NCBI GenBank assembly: GCA_032718475.1
Contig: JAUCBJ010000472.1
Coordinates: 35,039-99,038 of the forward strand
Length of the DNA stretch: 64,000 nt
Reading direction: 5' to 3'
DNA from: Nemertoderma westbladi
Taxonomy: Eukaryota > Xenacoelomorpha > Nemertodermatida > Nemertodermatidae
The notes under the pieces are model-generated. The model was given only the letters and a program-made list of their open reading frames with translations. It searched no databases and was not told the DNA's origin. Shown here piece after piece: positions 1-10,557 of the stretch (positions are counted from its first letter, which is position 1; each line of letters starts with the position of its first letter). The position numbers and the translations under genes are program-made.

Positions 1-551
1 ATACCTTTTGCGTTAAAGAGACAAGTGTTTGATTCATTTGTGATTACTTCAGTTATTTATGGATCTGAAGCCGGGCTGGTTGATAATATTAAAATAATGG
101 AAAAGATCTATACAAGACTTGTGAAAACACTGTGATGTGTCGATCAGCAAGCACTCCTGGTTTCCGTTTTTTAACTGATTCCTTAGAGTATAACTACGCT
201 GATCCTCTTGAAGTCGTTTGCAAACGAATTCTATATAAACCGTCTACAGCGACAACGTTTGTGACATACCGTACTCCAATAAATCCAGATCTATCGGTCC
301 ATCCCGTACACAGCTGCTGTAAACCGTTCATTCCAGATAATCTAAGGGTTAACCGGCTGCGGTTAATGACCCACAAACTGAAAGTTGAAACTGGTCGTTG
401 GAGCCGTATACCAGCTGACCAAAGAGTATGCGCATGTGACAATACATCGATCCAAAATGAACCGCACGTCTTGATCACCTGTCCGATGTCTGAAAATTTC
501 CGACATAACTACACATGCCTACATTTTTCAAGCATGATAAATTTGTTTTAG
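1..551 (+). pseudogene. 3' end of a non-LTR retrotransposon (LINE) reverse transcriptase ORF, frameshifted
   Basis: The plus strand encodes the C-terminal part of a LINE-type polyprotein in two frames. Bases 1-135 read in frame 1 and contain 'VITSVIYGSEAG', the block after the RT palm that in these elements usually reads 'P.L.YGSE.W'. A stop at about 133 ends this frame, and the sequence continues in another frame from about 132 to 551. That part contains 'RLMTHKLKVETGRWSRIP' followed by a Cys-rich tail (CACDN..., then H.L..CP), the zinc-knuckle-like end typical of CR1/L2-like elements. The 5' part is cut off by the window edge. The frame change and the lack of a start show a dead copy. The family is recognised from motif pattern only; the clade is uncertain. 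Confidence 0.7.
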
Positions 552-559
552 GTTAAGGA

Positions 560-1940
560 CCTAAAGAACTTATGTTATTATATTTAATATTTATTGAAGC
601 TATTTGAATAACAGTTTTTAGACATTAATAATGTCTATTTTTCCTTATATTTTGTTAATGGTTAGTCATCTGTTGAAACTCTTGCTGTACTACTATAATA
701 ATATGAGTTGTATAATGATAAAAACCTTATTGATGTGGCATAAAATCGTGCATTTTAATTAATATTATAGAGTAAGAAATACAGTAAAGTAAAATCTATC
801 TTTTACTGTAACATTTTTTTCTTTTTTTTTAGTTTATTACAAAAATATTATTAAACATTGGTATTAATTTCCTGACTCCAATTCACAACATAAATTATTT
901 ATTATGCAATTCAACAATCAAAGGAAGAAACTAGCTGTGAAACAAAACAATGACGAACAGGAAACAACAAGACACCAAAAACACTACCACAATTAAATAA
1001 ATAAAATCAAGAAATACAAACTAAGAAAAATATATACAAGAAATAAAACATTGAATTATCAGTGTTCAGGACCCCGACAGATCCCGTTATATAGTACAAT
1101 TAATTAGTTGGTTATAAATGTGTCTAAAATAAAGTCGAGTGAATGATGAAATTGAGAGTTGATTAAATGATGGAAGATGATTTCGAATATAAAGTGGAAT
1201 ATATGCGAGAATTGTCGTGTTAATATAATGTTTTCATGGTGTACTAATTAAAGATTAATATAATATTGCAAGGTAATAATAATAATGATTGGTCGTGTAA
1301 AATATATTCCCCATAGAAAGTAATGATGGGCGTGTAAGTAACTACCATAGCCCAACTGAATTTGAGTTTAAGTTTGTGATTGAAATATATGGAAGATTAA
1401 ATGATATGGCGAATTGGATGTACGGCAATTTAAATAAAATAAATAAATAATTAGTTTCTTAGGAAACATTAAAGAAACAAATGCTAATTTATTTTCAGTT
1501 TATTTGTATATTTTCATGTTTATTTGTTTGATTTGAATAGGAATGCTTTCTTTGTTGTGGAATATAATCGGCGTATTGCTGGGTTGAAAGGGGCTGTCGA
1601 CTGTATATATAATATTAGGATAAAAATTAGGGTTGGCAGGTTGGCGAACACCAATAATACAAAAAATATACATTTAGGGCATTCTAAAAATAGATAAAAT
1701 AAATAGATAGATAACTAATTAAAATATAAATAAACAATAATCATAAGGTGTCAAGGTGGGTGGCCTCGTTCCCACATAACCTGCACCCACAAGAATCAGT
1801 ATCATAATTAGTTTATCAATATGTAATGCTGAAACACAGGATACAGGTCGAAGAATGTCGATTTTCCTCTGGAGAGGTATAATTTTGATTGCATCAATAA
1901 TATTCATCCCCATCTGCTACAATTTGAAGAAAACTATTAT
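560..1940. other. AT-rich stretch without a recognised gene
   Basis: It begins with what may be the 3' tail of the LINE copy. After that I see only AT-rich sequence with short A/T runs. The reading frames present are short and stop-rich. Around 1853-1905 is a fragment containing 'CCTCTGGAGAGG', which recurs near 4668 and 10662 and belongs to a dispersed repeat. Confidence 0.5.
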
Positions 1941-1946
1941 TACATA

Positions 1947-2160
1947 ATAATACCTATAGTCATTGGGGGTAAAAAAAACAATTTTCCTTTTTTTGTGAAT
2001 AAATGTATTAATATTCCATGGATTTCAATAAATTTGGTATTGTCTGAAAGCTAATCAAAAATGCAATTTAATGATCATCAAACATCATTACCTAACATAT
2101 TTTTAAAGAAATTGTGGTCAAAAAAGTGATGTTTTTTTTTACCCCAAAATGGGGTAAAAC
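1947..2160. repeat. GGGGTAAAA-containing segment, possible transposon end
   Basis: The segment starts with 'CATTGGGGGTAAAA' and near its other end has 'TTTACCCCAAAATGGGGTAAA', which can fold on itself. GGGGTAAAA-type ends are common in Tigger-like elements, so this may be the 3' end of the transposase element that follows on the minus strand. The assignment is inference, because no matching right end was found near 4500. Confidence 0.3.
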
Positions 2161-2303
2161 AAAAACAACAGTGGGTAAATAAAAAACACGGTTTCAAGTG
2201 GGGAATCATCGCAGTGCAATTGATTATATTTAATATTTCAGTATTTATTATTGATTTTTAATTAAGTATCATACAAGTAATCATATATACGAGCATATTT
2301 TGA

Positions 2304-4470
2304 TTAATAAAGTTGGTGTTGGCTCATATATTCGTACTTGAGACGCACAATTGTTAGCAGTTTTACATCAAATCGGAATATTCCTCCTCCTTTTAGTTTC
2401 TTGCCAGTCATCGGACCAAAAAATACATAGTTTGAGTTTAAAATGCTAATATCACCGGTTTTTATTTCGAACTCATCATCACCTTTGTATGTATAAAACT
2501 GGAATTCAATCTGATCTACTAATGACTCACAATCATTGCTAAAGAGCTTCAATGGCTGACCGAAATAAAATGATTTCTCATAGGCTACCACAAAAAATTT
2601 TGATTTCACTTCATCTTCGTTAGTTTCGGTAATATAACGTTGCACAGCTTGAATTTCGTCTACAAGAATATCCTTTCCCCCCTTCCTCTTTGTAGGTTCT
2701 TTTGACGATGACGTTGGTTCATCTACATAAGAATCAGATAAAACTTCAAACCGTCACCAAACCCCTGGAAGACACATGATTGATCTTGAGACTCTGATTC
2801 CTCTGATTCCATGAGATTACAACCTTGCGTTTCTTAGCTATTTTCTTAACTTGCGTTTTTTTAGCTAAATTTTTCTTTTGAAGCTTTTTCTTTTCAATCT
2901 CCTTTTTATCCTCGATTTCTTTTTCGTCGTCTGCCTTTCTGTTTAGATTAGATTTATTTTTTCAAAAGTTCTCTAGAAATAACTCAGCAAAGGATTTCTT
3001 TGGCCCTTGATGTTGGTGTTGACCTTCCTGAAGTCGGAAATAATTCATTCGAAACCATAATCCATTGACCAGATCCTGTTGGTGCCGTAGATGTGGATGG
3101 CTCTGTGGGTGTTGTTAAAGGTACCCAAGCCCAACGGGCAGAAGTGACTGAACTGGTGGTATTTGGTGGTGAAAGGAACGAAGTGGATAAACTGTTATTA
3201 ACAGTTGGTGATGCTATAACAGATTCCTCAATTTGTACAGGTCCCGTATTACTCCCGTCTGCGATTGAAACTTCTCCCTGGGCCCCGTCCTTGTCTGAAT
3301 CCTCTTCCTGGGTCACTGGCTCAACAGTGTTATCACAGACGGCTGGTCGCCCATCTTGGACCCACTTTACATACTTATCTTTCAGCCCCAAATCGAAGTC
3401 TCCCAAGTGACAATAACGCGATGGATTAAACGGGAATATACCAGTTGATTCAAATCCTGATTGAATGTTCGTGGGTGAACCGCCAATATGCCAAATTTGA
3501 GATAGTTGATTTACGAACTGTTTCTTTGACATAGCCTTTAACTTTCCGTCTTCTCCTATACCGTTGGAGACTATCAAATTCGTTAGCCGGTTAGCCCAAT
3601 GCTTCTTCAAGGGACCAAAAACTGACTTATCAAGTGGCTGTAAAGTGGTGGTAGTGTGGGGAGGCAACTTTAATATTGTGATATTTTCACTTCTAGCCTT
3701 TTTTATGGTTGGTATAGATACATGAGACAAGTGACCATCATATAAAAGAAGCAAAGGCCGTTCCGTGATTTTGTAACAAAACTCAAAGAACCAATCTTCA
3801 AAAACAGATGTTGTCATCCAACCAGTGGGACTTATTCCGTAAAAAATCTCAGGTAGGGCAATACCTTGATCACCTACCCAGTCTCTTGGAAGTCGAAGAC
3901 GATCACTCTTTGAAGAGAAAATTATCAAAGGGTCTAATAGGCGACCATCTGCATTACAAACTGCTAATGTAGTTATATTCTCCCTTCCACTCCCGGCGAC
4001 CACAGAAACCACTTTCTGACCAACTCGCGATACTGTTTCAACATTATTTGGGTCCATGGGAAAGCCGGACTCGTCTAAATTCCAACAATTCGCAGGTTTA
4101 TCTTTCAGATCAGTTTTATGGAAGATATTTTCAAGTTTGTCGTAAAAGTCATTGATGATGAAAGGGTTTTTTATTGCACTGATTCTCCCCGCGTGCATTG
4201 TTTTAGTTTTTTTACTACTTAGTTTATTCCGAGCCATGAACAATTGTAGCCAATCCCTTCCGGGACACCATATAGTTGAAGTTCCAGGCTTATAAATTTT
4301 CTCATTCCGTGCATACGTTTCCACAATCCCGAGAATTTGCTTTCTTATCGGGGCAAAGCCCATTGCAGCCATGCTTTCAATGCAGTTAGCTAAATCAGAT
4401 TCCTGGGCATTACTCAATATTGAATGTCTGCCTTGGTTTCTGTTCTGATAGCCTTTTGTTTATTGTTTCG
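2304..4470 (-). pseudogene. pogo/Tigger-like DDE transposase, decayed
   Basis: The main open frame (4417 down to 2984, 477 codons) is a DDE_1-type transposase. A pre-catalytic region (SMAAMGFAPIRKQILG) leads to the first Asp in 'CWNLDESG' (residue 115), the second in 'LLLLYDGHLSH' (227) and the third in 'LQPLDKSVFGPLKK' (263), a DD35D arrangement seen in pogo/Tigger proteins. The frame extends about 15 codons above 4417 (to 'NQGRHSI') and then meets a stop; the N-terminal DNA-binding domain is not found. At the C-terminal end the frame breaks near 2995-3005. A Lys-rich stretch follows in another frame, and the open frame 2645-2304 (with 'KEPTKRKGGKDILVDEIQ' just upstream) looks like the displaced C-terminus. 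These breaks indicate an inactive copy. Terminal inverted repeats could not be assigned. Confidence 0.82.
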
Positions 4471-4497
4471 GTTAGAATAACGTGCCACTGTAACCTG
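4458..4497 (-). repeat. Dispersed repeat R1, copy a
   Basis: Read on the minus strand this is 'CAGGTTACAGTGGCACG' followed by 'TTATTCTAACC' and an AAACAATAAAC tail. The same core recurs at 10558, 17455 and 22016 on the plus strand. This copy abuts the truncated N-terminal end of the transposase frame, so R1 could be an end of that element or an unrelated repeat next to it. Confidence 0.6.
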
Positions 4498-4583
4498 TAA
4501 TTATTCTGTTGTATTAAAAATAATTTAACATCGAGGCAAAAGGCGAAAAATCAATTCGCCGATATGGGATTTGCGTCCAGTCT

Positions 4584-4609
4584 CCCCCCACCCCCCCCCC
4601 CCCCCCCCC
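4584..4609. repeat. Poly-C tract
   Basis: A C-run broken by a single A. Similar C or G runs occur at 8748-8773, 9245-9262, 10706-10719 and 18750-18767, most of them at edges of interspersed elements. Confidence 0.8.
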
Positions 4610-4617
4610 TGTCTCAA

Positions 4618-4700
4618 CAACAGGTTAAAGTTTTATTTTTGGGAGTAATCAGCTGTTATTTCGTCGATTTTCCCCTGGAGAGGAATGAGTTAGTTTTAAA
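4618..4700 (+). repeat. Dispersed repeat segment shared with 10608-10690
   Basis: The order 'ACAGGTTA..AGTTTTATTTTTG', 'AATCAGCTGTTATTT' and 'CCTGGAGAGG' is the same as in 10608-10690, with scattered substitutions. It is a non-coding interspersed repeat of unknown class. Confidence 0.6.
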
Positions 4701-5376
4701 ATACTGTAATAATGTAATAACTGTAAAATACTGTATGTAAGTGATTCGATATTTTGTCATTTTGAAAGTTGCTTATTATGGTTCACATCATGGTTTAAAT
4801 TTGATTTTTCTGCAATAAAAACTCAAATATTTGAAATAATATAAAACCCAACTCAACATGAAGTGAATTACATAATAACAGTATCATTCCTTGTCGGACG
4901 GAGCCTTTGTTATAGGATTGAAAACTGTCAAAGGGTGTGTGCTGGCTGGCTGGATGATATGGGTGTTTTCATAACTTATATATAAATGCAACAACAAAGC
5001 TATCCACATACTGTAGTTACATATAGACTCAAAAGTAGTTCCGACCTCCCTAATTACTTCCTTTCCCATATTATATGAGGTACTGAGGACTACAATTAAT
5101 CCAATGGGCGAGTTTCGTTGTCATCACAAATTGCGCAGGTAATAGGAACTTACAAATGAACGGATTGCATGGTTGTTTTCACAACACTTGATAATTTAGA
5201 CCCAGTAGTATCGTTCCACTCTCTTTCAATATAAACAGGTCCTAATAGTCGCCCCTTTCAGGATGGCCAGTAAATCACCTAGGGCTTGGAACAATAACGC
5301 TTGTATCTACCATTATAGCCCATGTCATAAATATTCATTCTAGAACATTATATTTATTTAAGATGGGGAGAATAAG
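4701..5376. other. No gene recognised
   Basis: AT-rich sequence. The only longer frame (minus, 5069-4884) has no family features. I see no paired splice sites around a plausible exon. Confidence 0.4.
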
Positions 5377-5696
5377 TCAGCTAGTGGCAGAAACAAGTAG
5401 AAACATTATACTAAAGTGAACTTGAGTTGATTCTATTGGTTGTCTGGTAAACGGTGACTTTGACTTTGCTGACTTATCAACAAAGTTGCACCGCCACAAC
5501 TCCCTATCCCCCATGATTTTCGCAAGATTATCCGCATCTTCAAGGCCAATGTCCTTCAGGAGGCGTCCCACGAAAATCATGGGCTGTCCATCATGCTTTT
5601 TTCTCCATGGAGCTGCCAAAGCACAACATTGTGAACAGGCTGGTCCTCACCGAGAAAACAATGTCCTGCAAAGCGGAGGTGGCTTCGTTCTAGTAG
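5377..5696 (-). pseudogene. 3' end of an RTE-like non-LTR retrotransposon ORF, frameshifted
   Basis: On the minus strand, from 5696 down, one frame reads 'SHLRFAGHC' and then 'PVHNVVLWQLHGEK'. After a one-base frame change near 5605 it continues as 'KHDGQPMIFVGRLLKDIGL' and '..IMGDRELWR'. The order 'LRFAGH', 'LVLW.P..G+', 'GRP..T.(V/I)..L..DTGL', 'M.DR..WR' is the usual C-terminal tail of RTE-type reverse transcriptases. The copy is cut at its 5' side exactly where tandem array A begins (5697). A plus-strand frame at 5486-5722 is the antisense shadow. Confidence 0.7.
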
Positions 5697-7060
5697 CAAC
5701 CTACCCACCATATCTTACTTAACATTACTTGTAAGTGTATTAATTACCACTAGCAACCTACCCACTATATCTTACTTAACATTACTTGTAAGTGTATTAG
5801 TTACCACTAGCAACCTACCCACTATATCTTACTTAACATTACTTGTAAGTGTATTAGTTACCACTAGCAACCTACCCACTATATCTTACTTAACATTACT
5901 TGTAAGTGTATTAGTTACCACTAGTAACCTACCCACCATATCTTACTTAACATTACTTGTAAGTGTATTAGTTACCACTAGCAACCTACCCACCATATCT
6001 TACTTAACATTACTTGTAAGTGTATTAGTTACCACTAGCAACCTACCCACTATATCTTACTTAACATTACTTGTAAGTGTATTAGTTACCACTAGTAACC
6101 TACCCACCATATCTTACTTAACATTACTTGTAAGTGTATTAGTTACCACTAGCAACCTACCCACCATATCTTACTTAACATTACTTGTAAGTGTATTAGT
6201 TACCACTAGCTACCTACCCACTATATCTTACTTAACATTACTTGTAAGTGTATTAGTTACCACTAGCAACCTACCCACCATATCTTACTTAACATTACTT
6301 GTAAGTGTATTAATTACCACTAGCAACCTACCCACTATATCTTACTTAACATTACTTGTAAGTGTATTAGTTACCACTAGCAACCTACCCACCATATCTT
6401 ACTTAACATCACTTGTAAGTGTATTAGTTACCACTAGCAACCTACCCACCATATCTTACTTAACATTACTTGTAAGTGTATTAGTTACCACTAGCAACCT
6501 ACCCACCATATCTTACTTAACATTACTTGTAAGTGTATTAGTTACCACTAGCTACCTACCCACTATATCTTACTTAACATTACTTGTAAGTGTATTAGTT
6601 ACCACTAGCTACCTACCCACTATATCTTACTTAACATTACTTGTAAGTGTATTAATTACCACTAGCAACCTACCCACCATATCTTACTTAACATTACTTG
6701 TAAGTGTATTAGTTACCACTAGCAACCTACCCACTATATCTTACTTAACATTACTTGTAAGTGTATTAATTACCACTAGCTACCTACCAACTATATCTTA
6801 CTTAACATTACTTGTAAGTGTATTAATTACCACTAGCTACCTACCCACCATATCTTACTTAACATTACTTGTAAGTGTATTAGTTACCACTAGCTACCTA
6901 CCCACTATATCTTACTTAACATTACTTGTAAGTGTATTAGTTACCACTAGCAACCTACCCACCATATCTTACTTAACATTACTTGTAAGTGTATTAGTTA
7001 CCACTAGCTACCTACCAACTATATCTTACTTAACATTACTTGTAAATATATTAGTTACAA
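5697..7060 (+). repeat. Tandem array A, 57-bp unit, about 24 copies
   Basis: The unit runs CAACCTACCCAC(C/T)ATATC, TTACTTAACATTACTT, then GTAAGTGTATTAGTTACCACTAG. Copies differ at a few positions (C/T at 13, GCAA/GCTA before the unit, ATT/GTT late in the unit). The last copy (about 7008) decays into AT-rich sequence. Every unit contains a consensus-like 5' splice site (GTAAGT), and each junction supplies an AG (CCACTAG), so a unit looks like AG|37 nt|GTAAGT. Confidence 0.95.
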
Positions 7061-7317
7061 TAGTTTTATTTAGTTAGTTAGTTATTAACAATTAGTTAGT
7101 TAAATATATTAGCAAAATAAAATTTACTTTACTTTTATTTACTTTTATTTAATTTACTTTACAAAATCTATATTTAGTTTCAGTATTGTTATTAATTTAA
7201 TACGTCTCAGTTATATTTTTCGTTTCATGTGGTTGTGCTAATGTTATCTCGGAATTTGTTTCATATATGCGTATTTGGTTCAGGATGTATTATATTTCCT
7301 CGAACTTTACTTTATAG

Positions 7318-7438
7318 GATGTTTATATATTGGAGAATGTGGTGTTCCAATCCGTTATGTATGCGGTTTATGCGACACTTTCTCGAACTCGAGATTACGA
7401 TGCAACCATAGCACGATATTACGACTTTATTGCTCTAG
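7318..7438 (+). CDS. Internal exon of an unrecognised membrane protein
   Basis: The exon is bounded by an acceptor 'CTTTACTTTATAG' and a near-perfect donor 'CTCTAG|GTAAGT'. It reads in phase 0 for 40 codons plus one base, with the core 'FQSVMYAVYATLSRTRDYDA' and ending 'YYDFIAL'. The following exon (8343) has a phase-1 acceptor, so the join gives 'YYDFIALGVTAGIQFIFN', running straight into a hydrophobic helix. I do not recognise the family. In-frame TAG just upstream of the exon supports the acceptor. The preceding exon was not found with confidence; it may lie upstream of array A. The intron after this exon contains array B, which repeats this exon's end and donor. Confidence 0.6.
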
Positions 7439-7803
7439 GTAAGTTCGGGAGATATTGCACTCGGTAAGTTCGTAGATATTGCTCTAGGTAAGTTCGGCAG
7501 ATATTGCTCTAGGTAAGTTCGGGAGATATTGCTCTAGGTAAGTTCGGGAGATATTGCACTCGGTAAGTTCGTAGATATTGCTCTAGGTAAGTTCGGAAGA
7601 TATTGCTCTGGTAAGTTCGGCAGATATTGCTCTAGGTAAGTTCGGCAGATATTGCTCTAGGTAAGTTCGGGAGATATTGCTCTAGGTAAGTTCGGCAGAT
7701 ATTGCTCTAGGTAAGTTCGGCAGATATTGCTCTAGGTAAGTTCGGGAGATATTGCTTTAGGTAAGTTCGGCAGATATTGCTCTAGGTAAGTTCGGGAGAT
7801 ATT
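7429..7803 (+). repeat. Tandem array B, 25-bp unit, 15 copies, built on a splice donor
   Basis: The unit is GATATTGCTCTAG|GTAAGTTCGGCA. I count 15 GTAAGTTC copies, with variants CACTCG|GTAAGT (two) and CTTTAG, and GGGAG/GGCAG spacers. The first unit overlaps the end of the exon at 7318-7438: exon bases '..CGATATT..' and 'ATTGCTCTAG' plus its GTAAGTTCGG donor give the monomer after loss of about 10 bases. The array therefore lies in the intron directly behind the exon it copies. Confidence 0.95.
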
Positions 7804-8342
7804 ACAATATTTCGGCTCGACGGCTGCGTTGATGCTATTACGTTTTAACAAAACCTTAATAATTAACTGCAGAACTTATTCAACATTATGACAATATAAC
7901 CTTATAGTAAGTAGTATTGTATGTCTGTGGGCCCAGAATAGTATATTTTTATCTAAGTTTATGTGGACAACCCTGCACACCCGTACAGCCCACATGCTGT
8001 CTCTGCTGTAAGAAAGGGGCAGTCTATTCAAATATAATTTTTTCTCACCTTTTCGGATTTTGTCGTTATTATCAAGTAAAAAAGCTCCTATCATGGTTTT
8101 TCTAAATATGTGCAGATATTTTGATTCACCGTTAAAAATCCTTCAAATGTTCATGTGAACCTTCCTCAGTGCGCTCGCTTCATTCTTACTACAGTATTAA
8201 TGTATTTATAGCTCAGGTATAAATAGTTGTTTATTACATTTACTTATTTATTATAATATTATACGTAGGGAATATACAGTAGAAATGTAGAATCACACTG
8301 TATTCGGTAATCAGATTATAATGAGTGGCGGAATTGTTTCAG

Positions 8343-8512
8343 GTGTTACAGCTGGAATCCAATTCATATTCAACATCTGTTTCGGGATTCTCTTTGCCGT
8401 GAAGTTGAATAAAACGAAAAAGGATATCTCGGTGAAAGATAGGGATTACCGTAAACTTCGGGAGTTTATGAAACCTGATGTACCCGAGTTAGGGTTAACC
8501 GAGGCCTACTGA
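8343..8512 (+). CDS. Last exon of the same unrecognised membrane protein
   Basis: The acceptor 'GAATTGTTTCAG' is followed by GT, completing a phase-1 Gly codon, then 55 codons and a TGA. The first about 20 residues (from VTAGIQFIF to ILFAVKL) form one strong transmembrane helix. A charged tail follows (KTKKDISVKDRDYRKLREF) and ends PELGLTEAY. With the exon at 7318 this gives the last 96 residues of a protein whose C-terminus would follow its final membrane helix. An alternative reading starts at ATG 8321 (MSGGIVSG...), but the in-phase splice is preferred because it joins two coding-like exons. No family recognised. The stop codon lies inside the first unit of array F. Confidence 0.6.
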
Positions 8513-8590
8513 CCGAGGGGCCTACTGTCCGAGGAGGCCTACTGACCGAGAAGGCATACTGACCGAGGAGGCCTACTGAACGAGGCCTAC
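8498..8590 (+). repeat. Short tandem array F (14-17 bp, 6 copies) starting in the last codons of the membrane-protein gene
   Basis: Units read ACCGAGGCCTACTG, then ACCGAGGGGCCTACTG, and three 17-bp forms close to ACCGAGGAGGCCTACTG. The first unit encodes Thr-Glu-Ala-Tyr and the stop of the preceding gene. The rest is 3' UTR sequence. Confidence 0.85.
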
Positions 8591-8747
8591 AAACCGAACC
8601 TTCTAAACTAATTGCTTTATATGCTGGTGAATATTAGGTCAACTAATGAAAATCCACATTTATAGTACCGTAATTATACTTATTCATTATTTATTATTCG
8701 GTTAATGCTGTATAACATGTATTATTTGATACCTTAAGGTATCTTAA

Positions 8748-9263
8748 GGGGGGGTGGGGGGGGGGGGGGGGGGAGGTTCACCCCCAGTCTTTATTCATCA
8801 GATTTTTTTTTATTTGTTTTCCGCTGTAAACTTTTGTAATTTTCCCTCAAAATTTGAAAAATTTTATTTTTGGTGCAGCCATGATCTACTAAATATATCA
8901 ATATATATATATATATAGTAGGTCATGGTGCAGCACCACATTTGACACCAAAAGAGACCATCAAACACACAGGAATTTCGAAATATTTTGCCATTTTCGT
9001 AATCAGCGCCGAAAATTAGCCTATAGGTATCAAAACCGCAGAAGAGAAAATTAAAGTGAAAAAATAAAGTGAAAATTTTTAAAAATTTTTCAAAAATTAA
9101 TAATTTTCAAATTTTATGTGAAAATTACAAAAGTTGCCATAACTCGTGAACAAAACAACTTATCGAAAAACTGATTTCAGATTCGGAATCAGCATAAAAT
9201 TTTACATCGGAAAACACATTTTAAAAAATCTGATGAAAAAAAGACCCCCCCCCCCCCCCCCCT
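8748..9263. mobile_element. Foldback element with G-run/C-run ends and TTAA flanks
   Basis: The left end is TTAA followed by a G-run, then 'TTCATCAGATTTTTTTT', 'TTTTCCGCTGTAAA' and 'CTTTTGTAATTTTC'. The right end has these blocks in reverse complement and reverse order ('GAAAATTACAAAAG', 'CATCGGAAAA', 'AAAAAATCTGATGAA'), then a C-run and TTTAATTAA. An inner inverted pair (TGGTGCAGCCATGATCTACTA and its partner near 8924) flanks an AT-repeat. TTAA on both sides would fit piggyBac-type insertion, but no transposase is present. Confidence 0.6.
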
Positions 9264-9269
9264 TTAATT

Positions 9270-10290
9270 AAATGATTCAACATTATTTTTTTTAATTTTA
9301 CTTTGCAGAAATACACTTTATTGCTCGGTTGTGCATTTTTATCACATTTATTATATCTGATTAATAATATAAAACCAGCTGCATATAATTTATAAAACGA
9401 ATTAAAATAAATTCCTATTATTTGGCAGATATTTACTTGGAGCGATTTACTCATTAAATTCGAATTTCATTTGCCAAGTCATATTTTACTCTTCCAAAGC
9501 GCTTGTTGCTATGGCTCTAAATACAATTGCAATGATGTTGGCTCAGAAAATCAAATATTGGAATTAATAATTGTATTCGATAAACTGAACAAAAAGGATT
9601 AAACACGATTGTGTTGTTTATTTAATAAATGTTTTAATAATAAATTATCTAGGTGTTGTTAAAATATCTATGGTTACAGCATGATTATATTTTTATTTGA
9701 TTTTCAGTTTTGGAAAGCAAAACTTACAGTTTAGTATAAGGTAGTCGCCAAAAAATACAATATAAAATAGCGGCTATTTTGCAGGAGTTTCTCTTTGCAA
9801 ACCGATATATTTTTTTGCTGGGATACAGTTGAGCAGGTAACCCTTCTTTACTCTCCAGCTAGTAGTTAGTAGTTCCTCAAAGTTATCAGATTAACGACAA
9901 CAGGGTTGTTCCACACCTTCCTCACCTGTTCCACACTACATTCCGACGCGATAACAACTTGACACATTATGGATGCTGTTTGTTGTACTAATTGATATTT
10001 GTAACCCTTTTGTCTCTTGGATTTCCCATCTCTTTCTGTCGCTATTTACCATTCCAAGTAGGCCTACCCACTTAGGCCTATAAAATATTATATAGGTCTA
10101 CCGTGATTGCATTGTATTGTATATTGTCCTGAGAATAATTACTCTAAAAAAATTTAAAATAAAACTCGTACCATTTTAAATGTATTCTATATCAATATTT
10201 TTACAGAAGTTAATTAATTACAATCACATTCTACTGTAGGATCTGATTGTTCTTATACTTTATCTCTATTGGTAGTTAATTTTAGTCCAG
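9270..10290. other. No gene recognised
   Basis: AT-rich intergenic sequence. The only frame of note (minus, 9454-9221) starts in the C-run of the foldback element and is not coding-like. Confidence 0.4.
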
Positions 10291-10302
10291 AATTCGGCCG
10301 CT

Positions 10303-10465
10303 ATGGAGCTGCAGAAAGGTGCAGTTGGTCCCCGACACTATTACTGGCAGGATCACAAACCTGTCACAACTAATATGATCTACGGTCTCCATTATAGGAA
10401 GGATCCAAACTTTCAGATGTCCAGAACAGAAAAAAGCGATGCCAAGAAGAAAAATACTTTAAAAG
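10303..10465 (+). CDS. Exon 1 (coding) of a small unrecognised protein
   Basis: An acceptor-like 'TTTTAGTCCAG' (ending 10290) precedes ATG 10303. The exon encodes 54 codons plus one base: MELQKGAVGPRHYYWQDHKP, later 'YGLHYRKDPNFQMSRTEK' and a Lys-rich end, and stops at AAAAG|GTTAAT. The acceptor suggests an upstream non-coding exon, or the start may lie further up (the frame is open back to the acceptor). The phase-1 end matches the next exon at 11001. The composition (aromatic and basic, no membrane segment, no signal peptide) suggests a soluble protein. I could not place it in a family. Confidence 0.6.
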
Positions 10466-10557
10466 GTTAATTAATACATTTCCGATACACTCGACGCCAA
10501 ACCCGCCTTGGCGAATTAGTATCCCGCCTCAATAATAAATTATCAATTTAGGGAAAG

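Noticed and set aside
194-478. Minus-strand 94-codon frame
   Set aside because: Antisense to the LINE C-terminal coding sequence, which has recognisable motifs on the plus strand.
3093-3410. Plus-strand 105-codon frame
   Set aside because: Antisense shadow of the transposase C-terminal region.
5486-5722. Plus-strand 78-codon frame
   Set aside because: Antisense shadow of the RTE-like fragment. Its last part runs into array A.
10289-10302. EcoRI/NotI linker-like GAATTCGGCCGC
   Set aside because: Not a complete NotI site, and flanked on both sides by sequence that fits a normal acceptor and coding exon.
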